DNA of 64,000 bases from positions 124,001-188,000 of the forward strand of contig CANGJJ010000006.1 in assembly GCA_947454485.1 (NCBI GenBank), in the 5' to 3' direction. A model generated the notes under the pieces. That model was not told where the DNA came from and ran no database searches. It saw only the letters and a list, made by a program, of their open reading frames with translations. A program made the position numbers and the translations under genes. The stretch comes from Beijerinckiaceae bacterium. Lineage in GTDB: Bacteria; Pseudomonadota; Alphaproteobacteria; Rhizobiales; Beijerinckiaceae. Shown piece by piece: positions 17,910 to 26,893 of the stretch (within the stretch, counting starts at the first letter, position 1; the number at the start of each line of letters is the position of its first letter).

Positions 17910-19649
17910 TCATCCAGCCATCATACTACGCTGACGCTTGGTAGCTTCAAGATCAACTTCGCGCTTGGCGTTCAAAACCACGCCATAATCGCGCAGCGCG
18001 ACCTCGGCCGAGATGAACTCTTCGACCACATCACGGCGCACCAACTCAGGCTCGCGCTCAAGCGGATTGCCCCAGCCACCACCGCCACCCGTGCGGGTGA
18101 TGGCTTCGGCGCCAATCGGCACCTGCACATGGGCGCCGCGCGCGGGGGTGAAATCGCTCTCACCCGGCAGACGCAGCAGATAACCACCCGCCTCGCCCGG
18201 CTTGCCATTCCACAGACCCCACGGCGGGCATTTGGCGCGCTTGGTATGTTCGAAATTCCAGCGACCCTCGACCAGATTGCGCACGCGCATATCAAGGCCC
18301 AGACCACCGCGATGCTTGCCCGCACCACAGCTGTCCATACGCAATGCGCGTTCTTCAACCAGCACCGGACATTTCAGCTCGATGCCCTCGATGGAGCCGT
18401 TGCGCACATCGCCCTGGCACACAGAGACCGTGCCAGATTCGCCGTCTTCGGTTGGGCGTCCGCCCCAGCCGCCGCCTTCGAGGCTTTGCACCACGAAGCG
18501 CTTGCCCGTTTGCGGATGCACACCGAAGAACACGACCGCACCACCCAGCAGACCATGATGGCCAGCGGGCACGCGATCAGGCATGGCAGGAGCCAGCGCT
18601 GTCACGATGCAATCCACCACAGTGGGGATCACCGCACTCCAGCCAGACATGGGCGCAGGAAAACGCGCCATCATGATATTGCCTTCGGGGATGATAACAT
18701 CCAGCGCACGGAACGAACCTTCGTTCACAGCTTCCAGAGGTGCTGTGAGTGCCTTATAAGCGACGCGCGCACCAGCCAGAGTGCGCGAATTGATTGCCGC
18801 TTTGCGCTCACCCGAACTACCCGACAGATCAATCGTCATATGGCCGTTCTTGATGGTGACTTTGGCGTGAACCTTGACGGGATCATCCTTCACAAGACCA
18901 TCGTCGTCGAGCGCCCCGGCAGCTTCATAAACGCCATCAGGAAGCTTGGCGACAATGTTGCGGCATTTCTGTTCGGTCTCAGCGAAGATCTTGTCGATCG
19001 CGCCCAGCACCGTCTCCTTGCCATATTTGGTGAACAATTCGTCGAGACGCTTGGTGCCCAGACGGCAGGCCGCCATTTGCGACTTCATGTCCCCCAAAGA
19101 TGACTCGGGGAAGCGGATATTGTCCTTGAGGATGCGATACATCTTCTCGTCAAGAACACCTTCTTCATAGATCTTGATCTGATCGAGCTGCAGACCTTCC
19201 TGCCACGGATCAGCCACGGTCGGGCCCGCACCAAAGCCGGTACTCATACCGCCAATGTCAATCCAATGCGCGCGTACCATGGTGAACATGATCAACTCGC
19301 CCTTGAAGAAATAGGGCATGTAGATGACGATATTGTTCAGATGCTGGCCTGCGACCGCCTGATGGTTGGTGATGATGACATCGCCCGGTTTGAACCCGTC
19401 TTTGCCATAGCGCTTCATGCCATCAACAATGATGACACCCAGATCAGCGACAAAGTGCGAGACACCGCCGACATTCTGACTGATCAGATCGCCATTGGGG
19501 GCGAGCAGCGCAGTACAGAAGTCACGCACCTCATAGATCATCATATTGTAAGAGGTACGCTGCAAATCGGCCGCCATTTCATTGGCGACAGCTGGCAAGG
19601 CATTGCGGATGACTTCCAGCGTGACGGGATCGAGTTTCGGTCCGGTCAT
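17910..19649 (-). CDS. hyuB: Hydantoinase B / oxoprolinase family subunit
   Basis: This 579-residue protein is the B subunit of ATP-dependent N-methylhydantoinase, 5-oxoprolinase, caprolactamase or acetone/acetophenone carboxylase-type enzymes. The start region DPVTLEVIRNALPAVANEMA and GDVIITN are family hallmarks. A glycine-rich C-terminal block RTGGGGGWGNP is also typical. Its ATG overlaps the hyuA stop as ATGA. HyuA and HyuB form a complex that opens a cyclic amide or carboxylates a ketone using ATP. Linkage to a NitT-type ABC system in the same orientation suggests the substrate is imported. Which family reaction applies is not determined. Confidence 0.92.
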   Translation of the reverse strand: MTGPKLDPVTLEVIRNALPAVANEMAADLQRTSYNMMIYEVRDFCTALLAPNGDLISQNVGGVSHFVADLGVIIVDGMKRYGKDGFKPGDVIITNHQAVAGQHLNNIVIYMPYFFKGELIMFTMVRAHWIDIGGMSTGFGAGPTVADPWQEGLQLDQIKIYEEGVLDEKMYRILKDNIRFPESSLGDMKSQMAACRLGTKRLDELFTKYGKETVLGAIDKIFAETEQKCRNIVAKLPDGVYEAAGALDDDGLVKDDPVKVHAKVTIKNGHMTIDLSGSSGERKAAINSRTLAGARVAYKALTAPLEAVNEGSFRALDVIIPEGNIMMARFPAPMSGWSAVIPTVVDCIVTALAPAMPDRVPAGHHGLLGGAVVFFGVHPQTGKRFVVQSLEGGGWGGRPTEDGESGTVSVCQGDVRNGSIEGIELKCPVLVEERALRMDSCGAGKHRGGLGLDMRVRNLVEGRWNFEHTKRAKCPPWGLWNGKPGEAGGYLLRLPGESDFTPARGAHVQVPIGAEAITRTGGGGGWGNPLEREPELVRRDVVEEFISAEVALRDYGVVLNAKREVDLEATKRQRSMMAG

Positions 19650-21685
19650 GACAGGCCTCCTACCGTGATGATCAATTCACCTGTGTCAGCGACGGTGCAG
19701 ACATCGCCTGCAAACATCACAGTGGTTGTTCCATGTTCCTGCACAATCGCAGGGCCGCTGAAGGTCGCGCCAGCGGGCAGGCTTTCGCGCTCATAAACGG
19801 GGCAGACAACCGGCTTGTTGGGATCGTCGAGATAGACCGTACGGCTGCGCACAGCCTTGGCCTCCAGCGACTTGGCAATGGTGGGGAAAGCCAGCGGTAC
19901 GCGCTTGCCAACCGCCGCCACACGCACATTCACCACCTCGACCGGCTCGTCGGGCGAGGAGTGTGAATAGCGATGCTCGTACAGAGCATCGAAAGCTTTG
20001 CGGATCGCCTGACGATCACCAGCCTCGAGCATCTTTGCATCCACATTGACCGAGAGTGTGAACTCCTGGCCGACATAGCGGATGTCGAGCTGCGTCTGCA
20101 CTTCGGCATTGGCCTGGAAGCGCAAGCTAGCACTCGCCTCTTGGCCCATCTCCGCAAGAACGCTCCTCAAACGTGTGAAGTCGAGCTTTTGCAAATCAGC
20201 GTAGAAGGTGCGCACGAAGTCATGACGCTCATCAGCCAGCAACATGCCCAACGCAGAGAAATGCGATGGAAAGAGCGGAATGATGACCTTGGGGATATAA
20301 AGCTCACGCGCAATCGCCAGCACATGCAGCGGACCTGCACCACCCGACGCAAAGAGTGCAAAATCACGCGGATCATAGCCCTTCTCCACCGACACTTCGC
20401 GCACAGCGAGCGCCATTTTGGAGACGGCAATATCGATGATGGCCTTGGCGGCCTCCATCGCATTCATACCCAGCGGCTTGGCAATCACGCGATCAATACC
20501 CGCGCGCGCGCCCTCAGCATCAAGCTGCATCGTGCCGCCAAGGAAGTTGTCGGGATCAAGACGACCCAGCACAACATTGGCATCCGTGATGGTCGGCTCA
20601 GTGCCACCGATGCGATAGCAAATCGGACCGGGCGCAGCACCAGCACTGGTCGGACCAACCTTCAGCGCACCGATCTCATCAATCCATGCAATCGAGCCAC
20701 CACCGGTGCCCACTTCCACCACATCAATCATCGGCAGCATGACGGGATCGCCGCTGGCATAGCCACCGACATAATAGCCGGGTGCCAAAGTCGGCTCACC
20801 GTCTTTCACAAGGCTCGCTTTCGCCGTTGTGCCACCCATGTCGAAGGAGATCACATCGGCAAGCTCAAGCACCTGACCAAAGCGCGCCGCTGCAATAATG
20901 CCGCCAACAGGGCCTGATTCCATCATCGCCACAGGGCGCGAGGTCGCAACCGCAGGGGTCATCACGCCGCCATTGGAACGCATGATGGACAGATTGCCCT
21001 TGAAGCCGACCTTCGACAGATTGGCCTCGAGGCTCGACACATAACCACCAACCTTCGGGCCGATATAAGCATTCACCACCGTCGTCGACATGCGCTCATA
21101 TTCGCGATATTCGCGCAGAATCTCATGCGAGAGCGACAGATAAGTGCCAGGCATTTCGCGCGCCACAGCAGCGCCCACAGCCTTTTCTTCATCAGGATTG
21201 ATATAGGAGTGGAGCAAGCAAACCGCGACAGCCTCGCAGCCCTCTGCCTTCAGATGCGCAATCGCTTCAGCGACCGACGCAGGATCCAGCGGCTCATGCA
21301 CATCGCCAGAGGCCAGTAAGCGGCCATTGACTTCGCGCGTCAGTGAACGGGGCACCAGCGGGCGATGGCGATGGAAGAAGAGATTATAGGCTTCAGGACG
21401 ATTGCCGCGGCCAATGGCGTAAACATCGCGTGTGCCGCGTGTCACGATGAGGCCCGTCTTGGCGCCCTTGCGCTCAATCAGCGTGTTGATCGCGGTTGTG
21501 GAACCGTGAATCAGTTCTGAGATCTGCTCAATCGAGATCCCGCTCTTGTTCAGGCAGTCAATAATGCCCTGCACGAGATTGCCCGGCGTTGTGAGGCTCT
21601 TTGCTTGCAAGAAGCGCTTAGCCTGCGTGTCAAAGCCGATCAGATCCGTGAAGGTACCGCCGATGTCGATAGCAACGACAATCAC
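19646..21685 (-). CDS. hyuA: Hydantoinase A / oxoprolinase family subunit
   Basis: This 679-residue ATP-binding subunit has the actin-like phosphate loop DIGGTFTD at residues 7-14. Further landmarks are HGSTTAINTLIERKGAKTGL, ISFDMGGTTAKA and FASGGAGPLHV, all conserved in HyuA/acetone carboxylase beta. It starts with GTG at 21685 preceded by GGAGGAGAGG. It is the first gene of the minus-strand operon running to 13488. Upstream lies a LysR gene in the opposite direction, with a 22-base palindrome in the shared spacer, indicating LysR control. Confidence 0.93.
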   Translation of the reverse strand: MIVVAIDIGGTFTDLIGFDTQAKRFLQAKSLTTPGNLVQGIIDCLNKSGISIEQISELIHGSTTAINTLIERKGAKTGLIVTRGTRDVYAIGRGNRPEAYNLFFHRHRPLVPRSLTREVNGRLLASGDVHEPLDPASVAEAIAHLKAEGCEAVAVCLLHSYINPDEEKAVGAAVAREMPGTYLSLSHEILREYREYERMSTTVVNAYIGPKVGGYVSSLEANLSKVGFKGNLSIMRSNGGVMTPAVATSRPVAMMESGPVGGIIAAARFGQVLELADVISFDMGGTTAKASLVKDGEPTLAPGYYVGGYASGDPVMLPMIDVVEVGTGGGSIAWIDEIGALKVGPTSAGAAPGPICYRIGGTEPTITDANVVLGRLDPDNFLGGTMQLDAEGARAGIDRVIAKPLGMNAMEAAKAIIDIAVSKMALAVREVSVEKGYDPRDFALFASGGAGPLHVLAIARELYIPKVIIPLFPSHFSALGMLLADERHDFVRTFYADLQKLDFTRLRSVLAEMGQEASASLRFQANAEVQTQLDIRYVGQEFTLSVNVDAKMLEAGDRQAIRKAFDALYEHRYSHSSPDEPVEVVNVRVAAVGKRVPLAFPTIAKSLEAKAVRSRTVYLDDPNKPVVCPVYERESLPAGATFSGPAIVQEHGTTTVMFAGDVCTVADTGELIITVGGLS

Positions 21686-21777
21686 ACGCCTCTCCTCCCC
21701 TTGAGCGCCCTTCGGCGCGAATTGACGCCAGACTGCGTGTGCAGAGGGGCAAGATCAATGGGGTTGGTGGCTTGCAT

Positions 21778-21799
21778 CATATAGCCATATGACTATATG
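21778..21799. promoter_or_regulatory. 22-base palindrome, candidate LysR operator between hyuA and lysR
   Basis: CATATAG and CTATATG are perfect 7-base arms around an 8-base spacer. The spacer itself centres on CATATG, sharing the same dyad axis. Only one base pair of the 22 is mismatched. It sits 24 bases before the LysR-type start codon and 93 bases before the hyuA start. That is the usual place for a LysR family recognition and autoregulation site. Confidence 0.65.
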
Positions 21800-21822
21800 G
21801 TTTGCGCAAGGAGCCCTCGTCC

Positions 21823-22710
21823 ATGATCGAAGCCAGTCCGCGCCGCCTTCTTGTCTTTAAAAGCGTCGTAGATTTGGGCGGCTTTAATGCGGCGGCTGAC
21901 CGGCTGGGCATCGCGCAGCCCTCTGTGGGCGCGCATGTGAAGGCGCTGGAGCGTCAAGCGGGCCAAGCCCTGCTCATGCGCCATCGCGGCACCAAGCCCC
22001 AGCTCACCGAGGCTGGGCGCATCGTCTATACAATGGCTGTGGATGTCATTCGCCTGAGCGAAGAAGCCTCGATGCGGCTGGCCAATATGAAGGCGCAGCA
22101 AACACGCGAAGTGGTCATTGCGGCCCATCGTGATTTGGCCGTGTCTTTCCTGCCGCCCTATCTCAGCCGCTTCTCTAAAAAACATCCGCGCTCGCGCATC
22201 GTCACGCGCATCGGCACGATTGAAGATGTGCTCGCCCTTGTGGAGAGTGGCACGGTTCAACTGGGCCTCTTGCTCAGCTCCGGCCCCGTTCAGGGCCTGC
22301 AATCGCAGATTGTGGGACAAGAGCCACTGCATCTGGTTGTGGGCCAGCACCATCCGCTCGCGCGCAGCAAAAACATCACCGCCGCTGATCTGCGCAAACA
22401 GCCTTTCGTGACGGGCCTACGAGATTCGCGCTATTTCCAGATGGTGGATCGCGCGCTGCGCTCCATCGGCATGGTGGATTATTCCGTCGCACTTGAGCTA
22501 CAGGAATCAGCCTCTGTGCGCGAGGCCGTGCGTCACGGCCCCTCCATTGCTTGCCTGCCGGGCTGTACCTGCGAGGGCGATCTCAATGCGGGTACATTGG
22601 TCTCGCTTGATCTGGCAAAGCCGCTCACGCCTCTGCAAATCCGCTGCGTCTATGGGGCGGAACCAAGTCCCGTGGCGCAGCGCTTTATAGATGTGTTGCG
22701 CAGCGCCTAA
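21823..22710 (+). CDS. LysR family transcriptional regulator
   Basis: This 295-residue protein has an N-terminal winged helix-turn-helix at about residues 5-64 (VDLGGFNAAADRLGIAQPSV and LTEAGR). The C-terminal co-inducer domain follows (QLGLLLSSGP, EPLHLVVGQHHPLA). The ATG at 21823 has AAGGAG nine bases upstream. It is divergent from the hyuAB-ABC operon and probably activates it when a substrate-derived inducer is bound. Its stop codon overlaps that of the convergent M24-like gene by three bases. Confidence 0.93.
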   Translation: MIEASPRRLLVFKSVVDLGGFNAAADRLGIAQPSVGAHVKALERQAGQALLMRHRGTKPQLTEAGRIVYTMAVDVIRLSEEASMRLANMKAQQTREVVIAAHRDLAVSFLPPYLSRFSKKHPRSRIVTRIGTIEDVLALVESGTVQLGLLLSSGPVQGLQSQIVGQEPLHLVVGQHHPLARSKNITAADLRKQPFVTGLRDSRYFQMVDRALRSIGMVDYSVALELQESASVREAVRHGPSIACLPGCTCEGDLNAGTLVSLDLAKPLTPLQIRCVYGAEPSPVAQRFIDVLRSA

Positions 22711-23690
22711 AGACCGGGCGGCCAGAAGAGATTCTCACGCGGCCCCTCACCCTCGACACAAAGCGAGGACCAGCGCGCGCCGTGATGTTCAATGGCCACT
22801 TGCACAAGCCCACCCTGCGCAGGCAGCTCATCGGGGAAGGCGACACGATTGACATAGGCCGATGTAGCGGGCGCTTTGGCCAACTGCGCTTTCACCTGCG
22901 GCGCAACAGCTGCAATATCGCCCATGACAAAATCCCCATAGGCCCAATAACCATTCACCCGGATCGCGAGCGCCACAGGTAAAGCGCCTGCAATGGCCGC
23001 AGGTGCATCGGGCAAGCTGCAGGGACGACCCCAAGGCTTGCGCGCAACACGCAAACGCAGATCCTGCGCCTCCAATGCATAGGCAAAGCGCTCAGTCTTC
23101 AAGACCAGATCAAGCAAATCACCCCCTGTGCGCGCATGAGACACCATATGATCGGCGGTGAGTTGCAACAGGCGCGCACTGGCGCGCACAGCTATGATGT
23201 CAGCCAGATCTCCTGCGCGCAGGGCTTGCAGGTCCCCATCAAGCGCAACCATAGCGCCCGCTGCTTTCTCGATCTCAGCCCAATCGCCCAGCAATGCACT
23301 CGCCCCTGCGATGATTCCGACTTTGCGCTGTGCCTGCGGCTCGAGCCAAGCACTGACTTCTTTGCCAAGTCCTTTGAGCGCGGCCACCTGCGTCACCCAA
23401 GTCAGGCGCTCGGCAGAAGGCTTCATGCCCGGCCCGCCCGAGAACAAAAGGCGCGGCTCAGTCTCGAGTGTGACCAGCATCAAGGCAGGGCCGAGCTTGG
23501 GGGTGAAATTGGCAAACCAGCCCAGAGCTGCATGGTCAAAGACATTGCCATAGATGATGACATGGGTGAGCTGACGCGCGCGCATCAGATCACGCAAGCG
23601 CGCCAAGCGCTCCTCATAGACGGAGCGCGGCGTCACACTGGCATGAAAATCATAAGGGCCGGTGGGCAGAGAGATCGAGGGCATCAACAT
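22707..23690 (-). CDS. M24/creatinase-like protein with degenerate C-terminal domain
   Basis: This 327-residue protein has a creatinase-type N-terminal domain (YEERLARLRDLMRARQLTHV to GGPGMKP). The shortened C-terminal half shows no aspartate/histidine/glutamate metal-ligand pattern of pitta-bread peptidases. It follows the fuller M24 gene at 23694 with a 3-base gap, and an AGGGGG element inside that gene precedes its ATG. It may be a non-catalytic partner subunit. It could also be a divergent enzyme with its own chemistry; I do not recognise a specific family name. Confidence 0.6.
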   Translation of the reverse strand: MLMPSISLPTGPYDFHASVTPRSVYEERLARLRDLMRARQLTHVIIYGNVFDHAALGWFANFTPKLGPALMLVTLETEPRLLFSGGPGMKPSAERLTWVTQVAALKGLGKEVSAWLEPQAQRKVGIIAGASALLGDWAEIEKAAGAMVALDGDLQALRAGDLADIIAVRASARLLQLTADHMVSHARTGGDLLDLVLKTERFAYALEAQDLRLRVARKPWGRPCSLPDAPAAIAGALPVALAIRVNGYWAYGDFVMGDIAAVAPQVKAQLAKAPATSAYVNRVAFPDELPAQGGLVQVAIEHHGARWSSLCVEGEGPRENLFWPPGL

Positions 23691-23693
23691 GGT

Positions 23694-24812
23694 TCAAACC
23701 CCCTTGGCAATGGCGAGCGCAGACGTCTTCTGGCTCAAAATCTCAAAGCCCGACTGCGTACAAACCACCGGCTCACCGCACATCATATAGCCTGTCTCTG
23801 GCAAGAATTGGTTGGGATGCACCATGAAGAGCATGCCACGCTGCAGCAGCGTATCATTATCAACCGACACATCGCCGGGCGCAGTGGAGCCGCACCCAAG
23901 TCCATGACCGCGACGACGAATGAAGGGCGGGCGCGAATATTGCGCATAACCACGTTCAGACAAATTATCGTCAATCGCCGCGCAAACATCGCCCAAACGC
24001 GCCCCCGGTTTCACGCGCGAAATGCCCTCATGCATGGCCGCCACAAGGAGGGGATATTTCTCTTCCACGATGGGTTGCGCAGCGCCAATGGCGACCGTGC
24101 GGCAGATCTGCGTGAATTGCCCTTCAACGCTGGGAGACAATTCGCAGAGCAGCAAATCGCCCTTTTCAATGCGGCGCTCACTCGACGGCATCACCGCATC
24201 CTGACGCGGGCCGCAATTGAGCATAAGGAAACTGTCATTGGCACCCAATGAGCGCATGTAAAGATTGACCTCAATGGCCAGATCACATTCGCGCATGCCC
24301 ATGCGCACATAATCAAGCAGATAGGCATAGCCTTGCTCGGCAATAAAGGTGGCGCGTCGCGCAGCTGCCAGTTCCTCAACCGTCTTGGCCGCTGTCGCAT
24401 CATAAAAAGCCCGATCAACCTGCGGCCCCTCAACCACAGACTGCACGGCGCGCGCGAGCGGCAAAGCCGCGTCTTGCAGGCCCACAAGCCCTATCTTGCC
24501 GGAGCCGATGAAGGCCCCAAGATCATTCAGCAGATGGCGCGACAAAGTGCGTGAAGAAAATCCAAGCCCCGCCACCGCATCTTCTTCATCAGCAGAGGCA
24601 AGAAGGCGTATCTCACCCGTACGCTCAAGCGCGATGAGCGCAGGACCCACCGAGCGATAGCCCACCAGATGAGCGACAGGATTATCAAGATCGATCATGT
24701 GATGGCCATTGCCAATCAGCACCAATCGGTCGAGCTTCAACTCAGCGATGAGCTCTATGACAGAATTCAGCCTGTCCTTGCGCGTCAAAGTCACAGCACC
24801 ATCCTCACTCAT
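23694..24812 (-). CDS. M24 family peptidase / creatinase-like hydrolase, metal ligands replaced
   Basis: This 372-residue protein has creatinase N-domain plus pitta-bread C-domain organisation. The family block RGHGLGCG, about residue 305, provides the conserved histidine. Expected dinuclear metal ligands look substituted: GDLLLCELSP replaces the usual aspartate segment, QFTQICRTV the second, and HPNQ and GEPVVCT the C-terminal glutamates. Metal-free members of this fold include creatinase and ectoine hydrolase, so hydrolysis of a small C-N compound is plausible. The start is ATG 24812 (TGATG overlap with the amidohydrolase); GTG 24815 is the alternative. Confidence 0.75.
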   Translation of the reverse strand: MSEDGAVTLTRKDRLNSVIELIAELKLDRLVLIGNGHHMIDLDNPVAHLVGYRSVGPALIALERTGEIRLLASADEEDAVAGLGFSSRTLSRHLLNDLGAFIGSGKIGLVGLQDAALPLARAVQSVVEGPQVDRAFYDATAAKTVEELAAARRATFIAEQGYAYLLDYVRMGMRECDLAIEVNLYMRSLGANDSFLMLNCGPRQDAVMPSSERRIEKGDLLLCELSPSVEGQFTQICRTVAIGAAQPIVEEKYPLLVAAMHEGISRVKPGARLGDVCAAIDDNLSERGYAQYSRPPFIRRRGHGLGCGSTAPGDVSVDNDTLLQRGMLFMVHPNQFLPETGYMMCGEPVVCTQSGFEILSQKTSALAIAKGV

Positions 24813-25792
24813 CACAGCGACAGGCCAAACAGGCGCGCTGCATTTTCACCCACAATCGCATCGCGCATCTCTTGCGGCAGTTTGGACGCGCGCTCGACAA
24901 AATCGAGCGGGTTCCACTCACCAAAAGGATAATCGGTTGCCAAAATGATCCGCGAAGGATCAACTTTCAGTGCGAGATATTCCAACATGTCCGGATTGAA
25001 CAAAACGGAATCATAATAGAAGCTGTTCAGATAAGAGCTGAAGTCGCCCTTCAAATGCGATCCTGCAAGGCCCGTGCGATACATATGGTCATGGCGACCT
25101 GCATAGAAGGGAATATAGCCCCCGCCATGCGCGACAACGATTTTGATCTTGGGGCACTCATCCATCACGCCATCATAGACGAGGGATGAGATAGCGAATG
25201 TCTCTTCCAAGGGCTGACCGACCGAGATCATCAGCTTGTTACGCATCATTTTGGCATCTTCATTGCCAGCAGGATGAATGAACACCACCGCACCCAAAGC
25301 CTCAGCCTTGCGCCAGAAGGGGCGCAGCCGTTCATCGCCCAGATCAATGCCATTCACATTGGAGCCGATGACGACGCCCTTCAGCTTCAAATCGCCCATC
25401 ACCCGTTCAAGCTCTTTCAAAGCCAGATCCATCGCCTGCAAGGGCAAGGATCCGATACCGATGAAGCGGTCAGGATGTTTTGCGACAAGCTCAGCCACAT
25501 GCTCATTGCTGCGCTGGTCAAGACGCAGCGCCAGCTCTGGCTCAAGCGGATAGGTGCATTGCTGCAAGATCGAGGGGCTGAGCACCTGCATATCAAGCCG
25601 CATCTTGTCCATGTCACGCAGGCGCACCGACAGATCCGTCATACGCTCCATATGCGCTGGCGCAACCGCCTGCGCACCAAGGCCCATCGCCTGCTGCATC
25701 TTGTTATAGAGCGAGGCCCCCATTGTGGCCTCAAGCACATCAGGCAAGGTGAAATGAGCGTGGAAGTCGATGATCCGGCGCGGCTTCGACAT
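24812..25792 (-). CDS. Amidohydrolase-2 family protein (ACMSD/LigW-type decarboxylase or hydratase)
   Basis: This 326-residue TIM-barrel metalloenzyme has N-terminal H-x-H as FHAHF, then HPAG, VAHGGG and a closing ATDYPFG aspartate. This pattern is typical of aminocarboxymuconate-semialdehyde decarboxylase, gamma-resorcylate decarboxylase and oxalomesaconate hydratase relatives. The ATG at 25792 shares one base with the TctC stop (TAATG), favouring it over an upstream in-frame start at 25834. It lies in an operon of TctC, this gene and two M24-like genes. The exact reaction is not resolvable, but a carboxylated ring or ring-cleavage product is a reasonable substrate. Confidence 0.88.
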   Translation of the reverse strand: MSKPRRIIDFHAHFTLPDVLEATMGASLYNKMQQAMGLGAQAVAPAHMERMTDLSVRLRDMDKMRLDMQVLSPSILQQCTYPLEPELALRLDQRSNEHVAELVAKHPDRFIGIGSLPLQAMDLALKELERVMGDLKLKGVVIGSNVNGIDLGDERLRPFWRKAEALGAVVFIHPAGNEDAKMMRNKLMISVGQPLEETFAISSLVYDGVMDECPKIKIVVAHGGGYIPFYAGRHDHMYRTGLAGSHLKGDFSSYLNSFYYDSVLFNPDMLEYLALKVDPSRIILATDYPFGEWNPLDFVERASKLPQEMRDAIVGENAARLFGLSL

Positions 25793-26757
25793 TACTGCGC
25801 CTCCACGCCGATGGACTGAATATGGCCCTTCCACAGATCATATTGCTTGGCAACGAAACTGCGGAACTCGGCCTGACTCATCGGCATGGGTTCAATATTG
25901 CGGGTGGCCAGACGCTTTTGCATCGCTGGATCTTTCAACATCGCTTGGGAGAGTTGATGCAGACGGTCAATGATGGGCTGGGGTGTCGCAGCTGGCGCGA
26001 CAACGCCAAGCCATGTGCTCACCAGAAAATTCGGCATACCAGCTTCGGGCGCTGAAGGCACATCGGGCAGATAGGCAAGACGTTTGTTGGCCGCTGCCAC
26101 CAAGACGCGAATAGTCCCACCATCAATGCCAGCCTGCAGATCACCGACCGAGCTTGCGATCATCGCGATACGCCCCGCCATCAATTCAGCCACGGCAGGC
26201 TGCGCCCCACGAAAGGGCACATGGACCATATTGAGCCCGGCTTGATGTGCGAACAAAGCAGCTGACAAATGCGGCAGCGAGCCAACACCAGCCGAGCCAT
26301 AGTCAAAGCCGCCGGGCTTTTGTTTGGCCAGCGCGATGAATTCGGCGAGGTTCTTCGCCGGCAGCTGCGAATTGATGGCGATGAATTGCGGCGCCTCCAC
26401 CAGCGAACTCACCAAAGCCAGATCTTTGGTGACATCGAGCGGCATCTGCTTTTGTACGAAGGGGCTGATGACGAGGCTACCTGAGATCGTCACAGCAATC
26501 GTATAGCCATCAGGATCGGCCTTGGCGACAACGCCAAGGGCTGGCACGCCAGCGGCCCCGGTACGGTTTTCGACAATCGCCTGCTGGCCTGTCTCGCGCG
26601 TGATAAAGTCTGCAAGATAGCGCGCGCCTTCATCAACAATGCCGCCGGGCGCAAAGCCAACGAGAATACGGATCGGTTTGGAGGGATAGTCCTGCGCTAT
26701 GGCCGGAGCCATCCCCAAGGCCAGCGCCGCCACGCAGACAGCTGCACGAAATATCAT
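25792..26757 (-). CDS. TctC/Bug family binding protein
   Basis: This 321-residue exported receptor has leader MIFRAAVCVAALALGMAPA ending at AIAQ. The mature start is DYPSKPIRILVGFAPGG, followed by VENRTGAAG and DPDGYTI. The ATG at 26757 has GGGGAGGA five bases ahead; the upstream ATG at 26775 lacks such a site. It is first in a four-gene minus operon with an amidohydrolase and two M24-like proteins. It is divergent from a second amidohydrolase at 26894. No TctAB genes are present. Confidence 0.92.
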   Translation of the reverse strand: MIFRAAVCVAALALGMAPAIAQDYPSKPIRILVGFAPGGIVDEGARYLADFITRETGQQAIVENRTGAAGVPALGVVAKADPDGYTIAVTISGSLVISPFVQKQMPLDVTKDLALVSSLVEAPQFIAINSQLPAKNLAEFIALAKQKPGGFDYGSAGVGSLPHLSAALFAHQAGLNMVHVPFRGAQPAVAELMAGRIAMIASSVGDLQAGIDGGTIRVLVAAANKRLAYLPDVPSAPEAGMPNFLVSTWLGVVAPAATPQPIIDRLHQLSQAMLKDPAMQKRLATRNIEPMPMSQAEFRSFVAKQYDLWKGHIQSIGVEAQ

Positions 26758-26862
26758 TCTATCCTCCCCGTTCATTTGGCGCGAAGCTTAGTCAAACCCC
26801 CGCCCTTGTCGAGTGCCCTGCCTTCAAGTTTGGGGCTGACTGTGATAAATGAGGCTCAAAGC

Positions 26863-26893
26863 CCGCCCTTGAATGGGCGGCGGAGGAACGCCC
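26863..26893 (+). promoter_or_regulatory. Alternative hairpins around the ribosome site of the 26894 amidohydrolase
   Basis: CCGCCC (26863-26868) can pair with GGGCGG (26875-26880) directly upstream of the GGAGGA ribosome site. The same GGGCG can instead pair with CGCCC at 26889-26893, enclosing the ribosome site. The two folds exclude each other, so translation could be switched by RNA folding. This is suggestive only, in a GC-rich background. Confidence 0.3.

Noticed and set aside
17481-19103. Long 540-codon plus-strand frame opposite hyuB
   Set aside because: It is rich in His, Arg and Thr with no family motif and lies antisense to an unmistakable hyuB gene; typical antisense openness in GC-rich DNA.
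23136-24251. 371-codon plus-strand frame opposite the M24-like pair
   Set aside because: It spans two minus-strand genes with good starts and family similarity, and its own composition is not protein-like.
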